A model generated the notes under the pieces. That model was not told where the DNA came from, ran no database searches, and saw only the letters and a program-made list of their open reading frames with translations. Positions 9,131-17,533 of a stretch of DNA of 35,075 bases are shown piece after piece. The DNA lies in the NCBI GenBank assembly GCA_030950825.1, contig JAUZQT010000071.1, positions 1-35,075 on the forward strand, read 5' to 3'. Each line of letters starts with the position of its first letter. Position 1 is the stretch's first letter. Origin of the DNA: Mariprofundaceae bacterium (GTDB lineage Bacteria > Pseudomonadota > Zetaproteobacteria > Mariprofundales > Mariprofundaceae). The position numbers were made by a program, and so were the translations under genes.

Positions 9131-9147
9131 TATAAGGAAGCCTTATA
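9131..9147. other. Small hairpin after lapB
   Basis: TATAAGG and CCTTATA arms around AAG, just after the lapB stop. It may mark transcript processing or weak termination; no T tract follows directly. The same gap holds a solo TTAGCCTGAATAATT motif at 9186-9200, ahead of pyrF. Confidence 0.3.
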
Positions 9148-9228
9148 AAAGTTCGGATGCAAGCTGAACAGCTACTAGGTATTTTTTAGCCTGAATAATT
9201 GCATTCGGATAAGGATAGGTAAGAAGGG

Positions 9229-9906
9229 ATGAAACAAAGATTGATGGTTGCCTTGGATGTAGCCAGCACAGAAGAAGCGCTGAACATACAAAGCCAGTTG
9301 GCCGAGCACGTTGCTTGGTTCAAGGTTGGCTTACGACTATTTGTGGCAGAAGGTGCTCCCTTAATAAAGAAATTGCTACAATCACATAAAGTATTTCTTG
9401 ATTTAAAATTCCATGACATTCCTAACACTGTAGCACAAGCCATTGAAAGCGCTGGCGCTCTGGGTGTACAAATGGTCAATGTCCATGCGGCTGGTGGCGC
9501 TGATATGCTCAAGCGATCAGTTGCCGCTGCATCAGCATTTCCCGATATGAAGCTGATTGCCGTGACCGTACTAACCAGCGATTGCATGCCCGCTGAACAG
9601 GCTAAAAAGCTAGCTGTTGAACGGGCTATACTGGCAAAAAAATCAGGCTTAGATGGCGTAGTTTGTAGTGTTCACGAGGTCGCAAGCATTAAAGCAGCTT
9701 GTGGCAATGGTTTTATAGCCGTTACCCCTGGTATTCGCTGGGGAGATCAGGATATTCAAGATCAAAAGCGCGTTGCCGACCCTACTTTTGCTATCCAACA
9801 AGGAGCCGACTATCTTGTTGTGGGTAGGCCTATTATTCAGGCTGCAATACCTGCAAATGCTGCCGATGAAGCTGTTACCATGATGCAAAGAGGCCTTCAA
9901 TGTTAA
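9229..9906 (+). CDS. pyrF: Orotidine 5'-phosphate decarboxylase
   Basis: The last step of UMP synthesis; 225 residues, the compact bacterial type I size. Substrate and catalytic residues are visible: D10 in VALDV, K32 in WFKVGLR, and the D58-x-K60-x-x-D63 array in [13 protein letters not shown]. The phosphate-binding region VTPGIRWG and VVGRPI near the C terminus also fit. The ATG is preceded by GAAGGGATG, an adequate ribosome binding site. The end overlaps hisF by seven bases. Confidence 0.95.
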   Translation: MKQRLMVALDVASTEEALNIQSQLAEHVAWFKVGLRLFVAEGAPLIKKLLQSHKVFLDLKFHDIPNTVAQAIESAGALGVQMVNVHAAGGADMLKRSVAAASAFPDMKLIAVTVLTSDCMPAEQAKKLAVERAILAKKSGLDGVVCSVHEVASIKAACGNGFIAVTPGIRWGDQDIQDQKRVADPTFAIQQGADYLVVGRPIIQAAIPANAADEAVTMMQRGLQC

Positions 9907-10673
9907 GTAAACGTATTATCCCTTGTCTTGATATTGCCCATGGGCGTGTGGTCAAAGGCGTTCAGTTTGTTGATATTATTGATGCTGGCGACCCTGTTGA
10001 AGCAGCCATTAAATATGATGAGCAAGGAGCCGATGAGCTGACCTTTCTGGATATTCGCGCCAGCCATGAAAGCCGTGATACACTCTATCATATGGTAACT
10101 GAAGTCGCCGAACATGTTTTTATGCCACTTACTGTCGGTGGCGGTGTTAAAGCCCTTAAAGATATTGAAGGGCTGCTACATGCAGGTGCGGATAAAGTGT
10201 CTATCAACACTGCGGCAATTTTTAACCCAGAGTTGGTGAAAGAAGCAGCAGAGCGATTTGGTTCATCCACCATTGTTGTGGCTGTGGATGCGAAATCCGT
10301 TCAAAAAGAGGGCGAAGAAAACCATTGGGAATGTTTTACCCATGGTGGCCGCAAAGCTACAGGCATCAATACTGTGGAATGGGCCAAGAGAATGTCTGAC
10401 TACGGTGCGGGCGAAATTCTTTTAACCAGCATGGATGCCGATGGCACCAAAGAAGGTTACGATATTCCACTCATCCGTGCCGTCTCAGATGCAATCACAG
10501 CCAATGTGGTGGCATCGGGTGGTGTTGGCACACTCGAACATCTCGCCGAAGGGCTGCGTGATGGCAAAGCCGACGCTGTACTTGCTGCTTCGATTTTTCA
10601 TTTTGGCACATTCACCATCGCCGAAAGCAAAGCTTATTTGGCAGCACAAGGCATTCCTGTTCGCCAAGTTTAA
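9900..10673 (+). CDS. hisF: Imidazole glycerol phosphate synthase cyclase subunit
   Basis: The HisF barrel closes the imidazole ring using ammonia from HisH, giving IGP and AICAR; 257 residues. Catalytic aspartates are D11 ([15 protein letters not shown]) and D130 (VVAVDAKS). Phosphate-binding GGGVK (about 80-84), [11 protein letters not shown] and the C-terminal [11 protein letters not shown] are all typical. The start overlaps the end of pyrF by seven bases, so translation is likely coupled to pyrF. hisH and hisA are not nearby, so histidine genes are scattered here; hisC sits in the aromatic operon. Confidence 0.95.
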   Translation: MLSKRIIPCLDIAHGRVVKGVQFVDIIDAGDPVEAAIKYDEQGADELTFLDIRASHESRDTLYHMVTEVAEHVFMPLTVGGGVKALKDIEGLLHAGADKVSINTAAIFNPELVKEAAERFGSSTIVVAVDAKSVQKEGEENHWECFTHGGRKATGINTVEWAKRMSDYGAGEILLTSMDADGTKEGYDIPLIRAVSDAITANVVASGGVGTLEHLAEGLRDGKADAVLAASIFHFGTFTIAESKAYLAAQGIPVRQV

Positions 10674-10715
10674 ATCGCGCCCAAAAAAGGTGTGCTACAA
10701 AACAAAACTTCTACC

Positions 10716-12242
10716 ATGAAAAACATTACATTAACGACACTCAATGCCCGCTACTCCCACACTTCGCTTGCTTTACGTTACTTGTTTGCCAATCTAAAAG
10801 AGCTTCAGCAGCACGCTGATATTGTTGAATTCACCATTAATGACAATATACAAGATATTACTGAGCAGCTACTGACTAAGCCACTGTTGGCTGAAAATGT
10901 GCGCATTATTGGTATTGGTGTTTATATATGGAACGCCATTCAGGTATCTGAACTTATTCAAACATTAAAAAAAATATCCCCCGAAACCATCATTATTCTT
11001 GGCGGCCCTGAAGTAAGTTATGATCCAATACGCATCAATATGAGTGTCGCTGATTATATTATTCGTGGTGAAGGTGAGCTTGCCTTTTATGAAGTTTGCA
11101 AAACAATTCTAAATCATCAAATGCCAGTAACAAGGGTCGTTGATGCAGGAACTGTCAGCCTTGATGCTATTGAGCTTCCCTATCGCTATTACACTGATGA
11201 GGATGTGAAAAACCGCCACATTTATGTTGAAGCATCGCGGGGCTGCCCTTTTTCTTGCGAGTTTTGCCTTTCTTCCATAGATCATCGTGTACGCAACCTA
11301 TTCATCAATCGCCTATTGGATGAATTTGAGATCCTTTGGCGACGCGGTGTACGAAATTTCAAATTTATTGATCGAACATTTAACCTAAGCCCTAAAATAT
11401 CCAATCAGATTTTGGATTTCTTTCTAACCAAAAGTGATGACTATTTTGTCCACTTTGAAGTCATCCCAGATCACTTTCCAATCAGCATCCAGCAACGCAT
11501 CAAACAATTTAAACCAGCATCATTACAATTAGAGATTGGCATTCAAACACTCAACATTGATGTGGCGGCAACCATTCAACGCAAACTGAATATTGCCAAA
11601 ATAAAAACAAACATTGCTTTTTTGGAAGAGCATACCCATGCCCATATGCACTTGGATTTGATTGTTGGCCTGCCTGGTGAAAGTTTAGAAAGTTTTGCAC
11701 AAGGCTTAAACCAACTTTGCAGCCTGACCAATGCAGAAATTCAGATTGGCATTTTAAAGAGCCTTTCTGGAACCAGTCTTTCACGGCATAATACGGTATA
11801 TAACATGGTTTATAGCGACATTCCACCCTATGATATTCTAAAAAGTGATCAGTTGAGCTTTGATGATATACAAAAAATGAAACGTTTCGCCCGTTTTTGG
11901 AACCTGTACAAAAACAGTGGAAACTTCAAAAAGAGCATCACGCTTTTATGGCCAAACAACGATGTTTTTGAACGTTTCTTTGCATTTTCTTTATGGATTT
12001 ATGCGCAAACCAATGCCACTTGGCAGATCTCTCTAGATCGCCTTGCTGCATTACTTTTTGATTATTTAATACATATAGAGCATGATGACAAACAATACAT
12101 TGCTGATTGCTTGGTACAGGATTTGATGAAAATTGAAGGTCGTGTTTTACCTGCTTTTTTACGCCCTTATACACCATACACAAGCAAAAAAACTCAAGTG
12201 AAGGCATCTGGACATAATAAACGCCAACTTCGTCACCTTTAA
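10716..12242 (+). CDS. B12-binding radical SAM protein (DUF4080-like tail)
   Basis: 508 residues from the ATG. An N-terminal cobalamin-binding Rossmann-like domain covers roughly residues 3-135 (IIGIGVYIWNAIQVSELI, IIILGGPEVSYDP, IIRGEGELAFYEV). The radical SAM core carries C177, C181 and C184 in RGCPFSCEFC, the CX3CX2C iron-sulfur motif. Later barrel parts include LEIGIQTLN and LDLIVGLPGES. The C-terminal 110 residues resemble the DUF4080 extension of such enzymes. These enzymes often methylate unreactive carbons or rearrange rings; the substrate here is unknown. A GTG at 10692 is an alternative start. The stop codon lies inside the left arm of an inverted-repeat element. Confidence 0.8.
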   Translation: MKNITLTTLNARYSHTSLALRYLFANLKELQQHADIVEFTINDNIQDITEQLLTKPLLAENVRIIGIGVYIWNAIQVSELIQTLKKISPETIIILGGPEVSYDPIRINMSVADYIIRGEGELAFYEVCKTILNHQMPVTRVVDAGTVSLDAIELPYRYYTDEDVKNRHIYVEASRGCPFSCEFCLSSIDHRVRNLFINRLLDEFEILWRRGVRNFKFIDRTFNLSPKISNQILDFFLTKSDDYFVHFEVIPDHFPISIQQRIKQFKPASLQLEIGIQTLNIDVAATIQRKLNIAKIKTNIAFLEEHTHAHMHLDLIVGLPGESLESFAQGLNQLCSLTNAEIQIGILKSLSGTSLSRHNTVYNMVYSDIPPYDILKSDQLSFDDIQKMKRFARFWNLYKNSGNFKKSITLLWPNNDVFERFFAFSLWIYAQTNATWQISLDRLAALLFDYLIHIEHDDKQYIADCLVQDLMKIEGRVLPAFLRPYTPYTSKKTQVKASGHNKRQLRHL

Positions 12243-12408
12243 CCTGAATAATTCACAAATACTGTCGTGCCCTTGCTTGCCCCTTTATCCGCAACGGATT
12301 CTTTGCCAGTCGACCGTATCCACTGGTACGGCACTTCCGACAAAAAAATCGTTACTAATAAAGGTTCTTCGCAATCATCACAATGATTTATGAATTACTC
12401 AGGTTAAA
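12238..12408. mobile_element. 171-bp inverted-repeat element (MITE-like), family 1
   Basis: The ends are 23-base inverted repeats with two mismatches: left TTTAACCTGAATAATTCA and on at 12238-12260, right at 12386-12408. Between them are two small hairpins, ATCCG-CAA-CGGAT (12287-12299) and CCGTA/TACGG (12314-12331). No coding frame is seen inside. The left arm supplies the TAA stop of the upstream radical SAM gene. Solo copies of the arm motif occur at 9186, 26111 and, in reverse, at 205 and 15788. It could be a non-autonomous transposable element or a structured RNA. Confidence 0.6.
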
Positions 12409-12417
12409 GAGTAGCAA

Positions 12418-12480
12418 TCAAATAACTTGTACACTTCAAACTTATTTTTATTCAGCATCAGCGTTCGTTACAAAAAAACA
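12418..12480. repeat. Half-copy of MITE-like element family 2
   Basis: About 60 bases beginning AAATAACTTGTACACTTC align with the left arm of the element at 22194-22353, and its TTTTTATTCAGCATCA also matches the reverse complement of that element's right arm. The outer GGAACGGG end and the second arm are absent here, so this is a truncated or diverged copy. It lies just upstream of the promoter for the small basic gene. Confidence 0.6.
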
Positions 12481-12481
12481 G

Positions 12482-12510
12482 TTGCAAAACAACTTATATT
12501 CATGTATAAA
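12482..12510 (+). promoter_or_regulatory. Sigma-70-like promoter for the small basic gene
   Basis: TTGCAA at 12482-12487 and TATAAA at 12505-12510 with a 17-base spacer. Transcription would start near 12517, giving a leader of about 40 bases with the ribosome binding site TAAGGAGG. Confidence 0.6.
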
Positions 12511-12555
12511 TCTACATTGACTTTTACAGCGAAAGCTGAATGTAAGGAGGCAAAA

Positions 12556-12729
12556 ATGCTCGGAAGACACCAAAAGACAACAGGCGAAGAAACAACCCTT
12601 ATTAAAGTACAATGGAGAAAGCTCCGTACTTGGCATCTGAATGAGAAAAAACGCCTGAAAAGAGCTATGAACAAACGTTTTAGACAGGAAGGAAAAAGAG
12701 AAATTTTATTCAACCAAGTTTCTGCCTAA
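12556..12729 (+). CDS. Small, highly basic protein of unknown function
   Basis: 57 residues starting MLGRHQKTTGEETTLIKVQW. I do not recognise the family. The central part (RKLRTWHLNEKKRLKRAMNK, then RFRQEGKREI) is dense in lysine and arginine and likely helical, so nucleic acid or ribosome binding is possible; this is only inference from charge. The ATG at 12556 is chosen because it follows a near-perfect Shine-Dalgarno (TAAGGAGG, 12543-12550). An in-frame ATG at 12427 would add a repeat-derived N terminus and lacks such a signal. It has its own promoter (12482-12510) and terminator (12788-12814), so it is a free-standing gene. It is too short for reliable coding statistics by eye. Confidence 0.65.
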   Translation: MLGRHQKTTGEETTLIKVQWRKLRTWHLNEKKRLKRAMNKRFRQEGKREILFNQVSA

Positions 12730-12787
12730 ATTTTCTCTGCATAAACTTAACCCTCACCCGTATTATTCACGAATATTACGCGTAAAG

Positions 12788-12814
12788 AAGCCTCGCTGAT
12801 GCGGGGCTTTTTTT
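12788..12814 (+). terminator. Rho-independent terminator
   Basis: Nine-pair stem AAGCCTCGC/GCGGGGCTT with one T-G wobble and a TGAT loop, followed by a run of T. It is placed about 60 bases after the small basic gene. Confidence 0.8.
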
Positions 12815-13450
12815 GGCTATGTCGCAAACCCCTGTTGAAACTGTCCAGTTTTTCCCAGCGTGCTGGGTTAAGTCCATGCCTTCTGGAAGGCGAATGCCGC
12901 AGCAGTCCTCATTTTGAATTTTAAGCCTGCTTGTGTGTTTTGCCCAACATCAACAGTTAATTTACTTTCCATTAAGCCTCCAAAATAATGTCATTTGTAT
13001 AGTAACTATTCAGCTCACTATTGACTTTATCCGATATACCCCATGTGTCGGTCATTCTCGTACTTCGACAAGCTCAGTAAACAGGATGCTGAGCTTGTCG
13101 AAGCACAAGGATCCATTGATAACCACGATTTTCATCATGGACTCCCAATACAAGCACTTGGGATGAACTGTGCATAGAGTCAAGTTGGGCATCTTGTTAG
13201 CATGCTAAATAGTTACAATAAGCTAACTCTGTCATCATCGCTAAAAAAGACATCTTCTCGTCTGTTTCCACGTTAAGTAATATGATTTAAAGGGTAGCGT
13301 CCCCTTTGTGCTTTATTGACAAGAGTTCTCAAGAAAGTATGAGACCCCACCTGCACAATTAGGATGCAAATGCGCGAAACAAGACCTGACCCCATCTGTG
13401 TGACCCATCTGCTATAGGCCAGCAGAATTGGATGGTTGTCGTGCACGTTT
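12815..13450. other. Non-coding, repeat-rich gap
   Basis: No convincing gene is seen. Contents in order: CCCAGCGTGCTGGG short hairpin (about 12856-12869), the inverted-repeat element at 13002-13216, and two motifs resembling ends of REP/RAYT-type repeats, AAAGGGTAGCGTCCCCTTT (13289-13307) and CAAGACCTGACCCC (13380-13393). The 77-codon open frame at 12933-13166 runs through the palindrome and lacks a ribosome binding site, so I do not call it a gene. Confidence 0.6.
13002..13216. mobile_element. 215-bp inverted-repeat element with long palindrome
   Basis: Ends GTAACTATTCAGC (13002-13014) and GCTAAATAGTTAC (13204-13216) are inverted repeats with one mismatch. Inside is a perfect 15-base palindrome, CTTCGACAAGCTCAG (13063-13077) and its complement (13089-13103), with an 11-base loop. 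A second hairpin, TCCCAA/TTGGGA, lies at about 13142-13162. A further exact copy of the 13-base right end lies at 15735-15747. The CTTCGACAAGCTCAG word is a widespread bacterial intergenic repeat type. Confidence 0.6.
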
Positions 13451-15610
13451 CTACGCTTGTTGAATCTCAGATACGACTTTCTTTATTTTTTTGTAGGATG
13501 TTGGTTTGCTCAATATTTCAATCGGAAGGGCGCTGCCTTGCTGAAGTTTCTTTGCATCCGCATAGGCTGTAATCATAAGGATCGGGAGCTGTGCGTTATA
13601 CTGGTAAATAAGGTTGCTAAGATCCATGCCGTCCATGCCAGGCATGCGAAAATCAGTGACCAACATGTCGAATGCTTTGTCCTTCTCTTTTATAGCCTGC
13701 TGGAAGAGTATTAAGGCTGCTTCGCCACTTTCCGCAGTGGTGACTTGCAGGCCGATACGTTCAAGGAAATGCTGGTGTACATGCAAAACTTCAGGGCTAT
13801 CGTCTACCAAAAGTATGCGCCAAGGTTTAATGTTTTGGGGCACTTCTTCTGAATTCGATTGTGGCGTTGGTGTGGTTGCCTTTTCAATGCTGTTTGGCGC
13901 TAGGCTTACCTCATGCTCTAAAGGAAGGCCTGTTTCTTCTTGAGAATCTTCAGTTTGAGAACCTTCAGCTCGAGGCTCGGCCAGCATAGGCGGGAATGTG
14001 ATGTTGATTTGAGTGCCTTTACCCAGTGTGGATTGAATGTCAAATTCACCACGGTGATTGCGAACAATGCGCTGTACCATAGCCAGTCCCAAGCCAGTCC
14101 CCCCCTCTTTTGAACGCGATGTCCAAAAGGTCTTGGTTACTTTGGGAATGTCTTCTGCAGCAATACCTTTGCCTTCATCACTGACGCAAATGTGAAGTGC
14201 TGGGGCATCATGAGCGGCCAATTTATGATGCATGTCGGTATATAGTCGGATATTGATACAGCCAGCTGTCTGCATTGATTCTGTAGCATTCTTGATGAGA
14301 TTCATTAAAATTTGTTCTAATTGTGTTGGATTGATGGCAATGGATGGTAGATTTTTTTCGACATCAAGATGCAATTGAATGTGTGCAGGCAACTGAACGC
14401 GTAAGAGGTTTGTGATGCTTGTTAACGATTGATGCATGGCCTGGCTATCTATGGATTTATCGCCCTCGTTTGGCGTGTTGAGTGTCAAAAGATGAGTGAT
14501 CATGTTTGAGCCACGTTCGCCTGCATCAATAATCAAACCCAATTGCCTGGCAATATCTTGATCTTCCACCGTAAACTGCATAACTTCAGCTGTACCAATC
14601 ACACTGGTGAGGACATTGCGAAAATCATGCACAATACCTGCCACAAGGGTGCTCATATGACCATCATGCATGTTTTTTTGCATTTCAGAACGCATGGACT
14701 CGTTTTTGGTGATATCAAGTAAAAAACAGATTCCAACAGTTTTTCCATGAATATCTAAGTTACTGCTTTGCCCAATCATTTGTAACAGCGCTCCATGACT
14801 GTTGCGGCCACGAATATAAAACTGTTGGGATTCAATCAAAGGGGAGGTGAAGCTTTTGAGGCAGGCTTGAGTGACTTCATGCCTATCCTCCATGAGGGCA
14901 ATGATATCCACTTTTTCTCCAACAAGCCTGGTGGCATCTTTGCAATAAACCTGTTGCATGGCGGTGTTGACATAGGTGATATGCGGCACATCTTGATTGA
15001 TCTGCTCGAATATAAACACGGGTATAGGGCTATGATTTAAAAAGCCAAAGGCTGATTCTTTTGCCTTCTCTTTTTCGTGAAATGACACTCTAGCATGGCG
15101 ACTTACGATATAGATGTAGTATGGTATAACAATTAACGATAATACTTGCAGTAGCAAGAGTGGAAAGTCGAGCGTTTGTTGTAAAATATAATAGGAGAAG
15201 GCACAGCTGAATAAAAATGAAAGCAATGCCAAGGTCTGTGCGTATAGCAGTATGCTGTCACCAAAACGAATACCATTGCTCATCATCATCATGAAATAAA
15301 ATAAAAAGATACCACTATGCTGACCGCCATCAACGATGATTCCAATGGTAATCAACAGGGCATCCAGTATGGGAGATACGATGAGACGAACAGTGCAAAG
15401 TGGGCGACGAGAAATATTGAGCAGTGTATAAACTTGCCAGCCGATATAAATGAGTATGATGCCGACATACCAGGTTTGGTATGTCGCTGTTACGCCACTG
15501 TGGAAATGAACGTATAAAACGCCAAAAATAATCGCAATAAGGCGAGTCCATGTTTGTTGCCGTTGATTCGGGATCAAATCCTGTGTGTGTGTTGGCAGTG
15601 AGCGAACCAT
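13451..15610 (-). CDS. Membrane hybrid histidine kinase with PAS and receiver domains
   Basis: A sensor kinase of 719 residues from the ATG at 15610 (a TTG at 15622 is an alternative). The first 170 residues hold about five or six hydrophobic helices with short loops. A PAS-like domain follows (FGFLNHSPIPVFIFEQ onward, about 185-300). The H-box is GIVHDFRNVLTSVIG, with the phospho-accepting histidine at about H328 and the HDxxN form found in NtrB-like kinases. The ATPase part shows NLIKNATESM, SDEGKGI and GGTGLGLAM. After an acidic, proline- and glutamine-rich linker comes a receiver domain with LLVDDSP, a phospho-accepting D at about 653 (VTDFRMPGMDG), and LSKP. No partner regulator is adjacent. 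The signal sensed is unknown. Confidence 0.88.
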   Translation of the reverse strand: MVRSLPTHTQDLIPNQRQQTWTRLIAIIFGVLYVHFHSGVTATYQTWYVGIILIYIGWQVYTLLNISRRPLCTVRLIVSPILDALLITIGIIVDGGQHSGIFLFYFMMMMSNGIRFGDSILLYAQTLALLSFLFSCAFSYYILQQTLDFPLLLLQVLSLIVIPYYIYIVSRHARVSFHEKEKAKESAFGFLNHSPIPVFIFEQINQDVPHITYVNTAMQQVYCKDATRLVGEKVDIIALMEDRHEVTQACLKSFTSPLIESQQFYIRGRNSHGALLQMIGQSSNLDIHGKTVGICFLLDITKNESMRSEMQKNMHDGHMSTLVAGIVHDFRNVLTSVIGTAEVMQFTVEDQDIARQLGLIIDAGERGSNMITHLLTLNTPNEGDKSIDSQAMHQSLTSITNLLRVQLPAHIQLHLDVEKNLPSIAINPTQLEQILMNLIKNATESMQTAGCINIRLYTDMHHKLAAHDAPALHICVSDEGKGIAAEDIPKVTKTFWTSRSKEGGTGLGLAMVQRIVRNHRGEFDIQSTLGKGTQINITFPPMLAEPRAEGSQTEDSQEETGLPLEHEVSLAPNSIEKATTPTPQSNSEEVPQNIKPWRILLVDDSPEVLHVHQHFLERIGLQVTTAESGEAALILFQQAIKEKDKAFDMLVTDFRMPGMDGMDLSNLIYQYNAQLPILMITAYADAKKLQQGSALPIEILSKPTSYKKIKKVVSEIQQA

Positions 15611-15734
15611 CCAGTGATACAAAATACAGTTTTTCAGTGTGCCCTCCCATGGGATTGTAATAGAAAAACAGCTATTTTCACCCCTTATAGTCAGTGATGT
15701 GCATTACGTTTTATGGAACAAATAAGGTCAGCGC

Positions 15735-15860
15735 GCTAAATAGTTACTATTCAATTCTAGTATAGACCATATGTCGGCGTTAGCTAGCCTAAATTATTCA
15801 GGTTGGGTGATTTCTAAGCCATGGCAGGGTATAGTGCGCGAAATCTTGAATAATCAGGTT
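15735..15860. repeat. Repeat fragments upstream of suhB
   Basis: GCTAAATAGTTAC at 15735-15747 is identical to the right end of the element at 13002-13216. CCTAAATTATTCAGGTT (15788-15804) and CTTGAATAATCAGGTT (15845-15860) are two degenerate copies of the family 1 end motif. These look like remains of one or two elements. Confidence 0.45.
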
Positions 15861-15871
15861 TGGAGTTTTCA

Positions 15872-16642
15872 ATGTTGTATGTTGCTGTGCGAGCTGCCCG
15901 TAAGGCAGGTGATTTCATTGCGCGAAGTTTTGACGAACGTTCGGGTTTGAAAATTCAGGAAAAGAAAGATAGAGATTTTGTGACTGACGTGGATAAGAAA
16001 GCCGAAAATCTTATTCTAAACGAAATTCGCAGACATTACCCAGATCATGGTATTGTTGCTGAAGAATCGGAGCGCACCAATCCCAATGCCTCAATCCAGT
16101 GGTATGTTGATCCGCTGGATGGCACTACTAATTTTATTCATGGCTATCCTCATTTTGCGGTGTCTATTTCGGCGTGGCGTGATGGCAAGCCTTTTTTGGC
16201 CGTGATTCATGACCCTATCAAGGATGAAACCTTTGAAGCGCAACGCGGCAATGGTGCCTTTTTAAATCGCCGTCGCCTGCGCGTGGCTAGCGCTGGAAGG
16301 GTTAGCCATGCCATTTTTGCGTCTGGTTTGCCGCCGTACCGTCGGCGTACACAAATGGATTCTTTTATGAAACGCATGGATGTTTGTATGCGCGAAGCGG
16401 AGGGCTATCGCAGAGGTGGATCTGCCGCTTTGGATCTGGCCTATGTTGCAGCTGGGCGCTTGGATGCTTATTGGGAAGGCGGCCTGTGTGCTTGGGATAT
16501 TGCAGCAGGTATACTGTTGGTTCAAGAGGCTGGTGGCATTGTAACTGACTTGGATGGGGCTAGTGTCGACCTTGAAAAAGGGGATGTTTTATGTGCTAAT
16601 GGCATATTGCATCGGCAGTTTTTATCGTTGTTGAAACTATAA
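15872..16642 (+). CDS. suhB: Inositol monophosphatase family protein
   Basis: A magnesium-dependent phosphatase fold of 256 residues. Metal-binding motifs are visible: VAEESE (E64, E65), VDPLDGTTNFIHG (D80, D83) and the C-terminal WDIAAGILLVQEAGG. The length and motifs match SuhB. In Escherichia coli SuhB also helps ribosomal RNA transcription antitermination. Family members may use inositol phosphates, NADP phosphate or other substrates, so the substrate is open. The ATG at 15872 follows GGAG at a six-base spacing; the TTG twelve bases earlier lies before it and is less likely. Confidence 0.9.
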   Translation: MLYVAVRAARKAGDFIARSFDERSGLKIQEKKDRDFVTDVDKKAENLILNEIRRHYPDHGIVAEESERTNPNASIQWYVDPLDGTTNFIHGYPHFAVSISAWRDGKPFLAVIHDPIKDETFEAQRGNGAFLNRRRLRVASAGRVSHAIFASGLPPYRRRTQMDSFMKRMDVCMREAEGYRRGGSAALDLAYVAAGRLDAYWEGGLCAWDIAAGILLVQEAGGIVTDLDGASVDLEKGDVLCANGILHRQFLSLLKL

Positions 16643-16690
16643 AAACGATTCGGCTTGTTCTTGATTTCCCTATTAATGCCGAAGTTTTGT

Positions 16691-16719
16691 GATGTAGGTT
16701 TTATGATGTAGGTTTTATG
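16691..16719. repeat. 14-base tandem duplication before coaX
   Basis: GATGTAGGTTTTAT occurs twice in tandem, followed by the start of a third unit (GAGGTT). It lies directly upstream of the coaX start and may alter its leader. Confidence 0.5.
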
Positions 16720-16732
16720 AGGTTCTCTTGCG

Positions 16733-17533
16733 ATGAATAAAGCAGATGCTATAAATAATTTACTTTGTATTGATGTGGGTAACACCCAAATGGTTTTTGG
16801 ATTGTATCAATATGGTGAACTTATTTCACATTGGCGTTTATCCACGAGTGCGCATATCACCAGTGATGAGTTAAGCTGGCAGCTGTATGGCATGTTCTCC
16901 CAATTTGAACATGAAGCAAAATCCATTGATGGGACCATGGTTGCAAGTGTTGTTCCTCATTTGGATAGGGTGCTGCGTGAAGCCTGCATGCAAGTCTGTG
17001 CATGCCAAGTTTCCTTTATTGGTGATCGTGATGTTAAAACAGGCATGGCTGTTGATTATAAAAACCCGCGTGAGGTTGGGGCTGACCGTATTGCCAATGC
17101 GATTGCAGCGCGTGAAGACTATGGTTACCCAGCGATTGTTCTGGATTGTGGTACAGCAACAACATTCGATCTGATTAATGATCGAGGCCATTATGCTGGC
17201 GGGCTTATTATTCCAGGCATGGATATTGCCCTTGCTGCTTTGTGTAAACGTGCTGCAAAATTGCCTGAGGTGTCTGTTGTTGCGACAACAACGCTGATTG
17301 GCAGGGATACCATTAGTAGTATGCAGGCTGGAAGTTATTGGGCTTCAGTGGATGGTTTGTCGGGAATTATTCAACGCCTGCATGCCCTTGATATATATCG
17401 TGATGCACCAGTTATTGCCACTGGTGGCTTGGCTTCCCGTATTTATGATGATATGCCCAGTATTAGCAGCCTGGAACCCCACTTAACCTTGAATGGCTTG
17501 TATATCTTGTGCAAACGTCACTTTTCAGCATGA
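16733..17533 (+). CDS. coaX: Type III pantothenate kinase
   Basis: Phosphorylates pantothenate, the first step of coenzyme A synthesis; 266 residues. It belongs to the ASKHA fold: phosphate-binding LLCIDVGNTQMVFG near the N terminus, VGADRIANAIAAR in the middle, and LDCGTATTFDLI before GGLIIPGM. These are CoaX signatures and differ from the P-loop CoaA kinases. Its stop overlaps the start of the following SPOR-like gene as ATGA, so the two are translated together. Confidence 0.92.
   Translation: MNKADAINNLLCIDVGNTQMVFGLYQYGELISHWRLSTSAHITSDELSWQLYGMFSQFEHEAKSIDGTMVASVVPHLDRVLREACMQVCACQVSFIGDRDVKTGMAVDYKNPREVGADRIANAIAAREDYGYPAIVLDCGTATTFDLINDRGHYAGGLIIPGMDIALAALCKRAAKLPEVSVVATTTLIGRDTISSMQAGSYWASVDGLSGIIQRLHALDIYRDAPVIATGGLASRIYDDMPSISSLEPHLTLNGLYILCKRHFSA

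Noticed and set aside
12933-13166. Open frame of 77 codons through the repeat region
   Set aside because: It crosses the perfect palindrome and repeat ends and has no ribosome binding site; it is repeat DNA read by chance.
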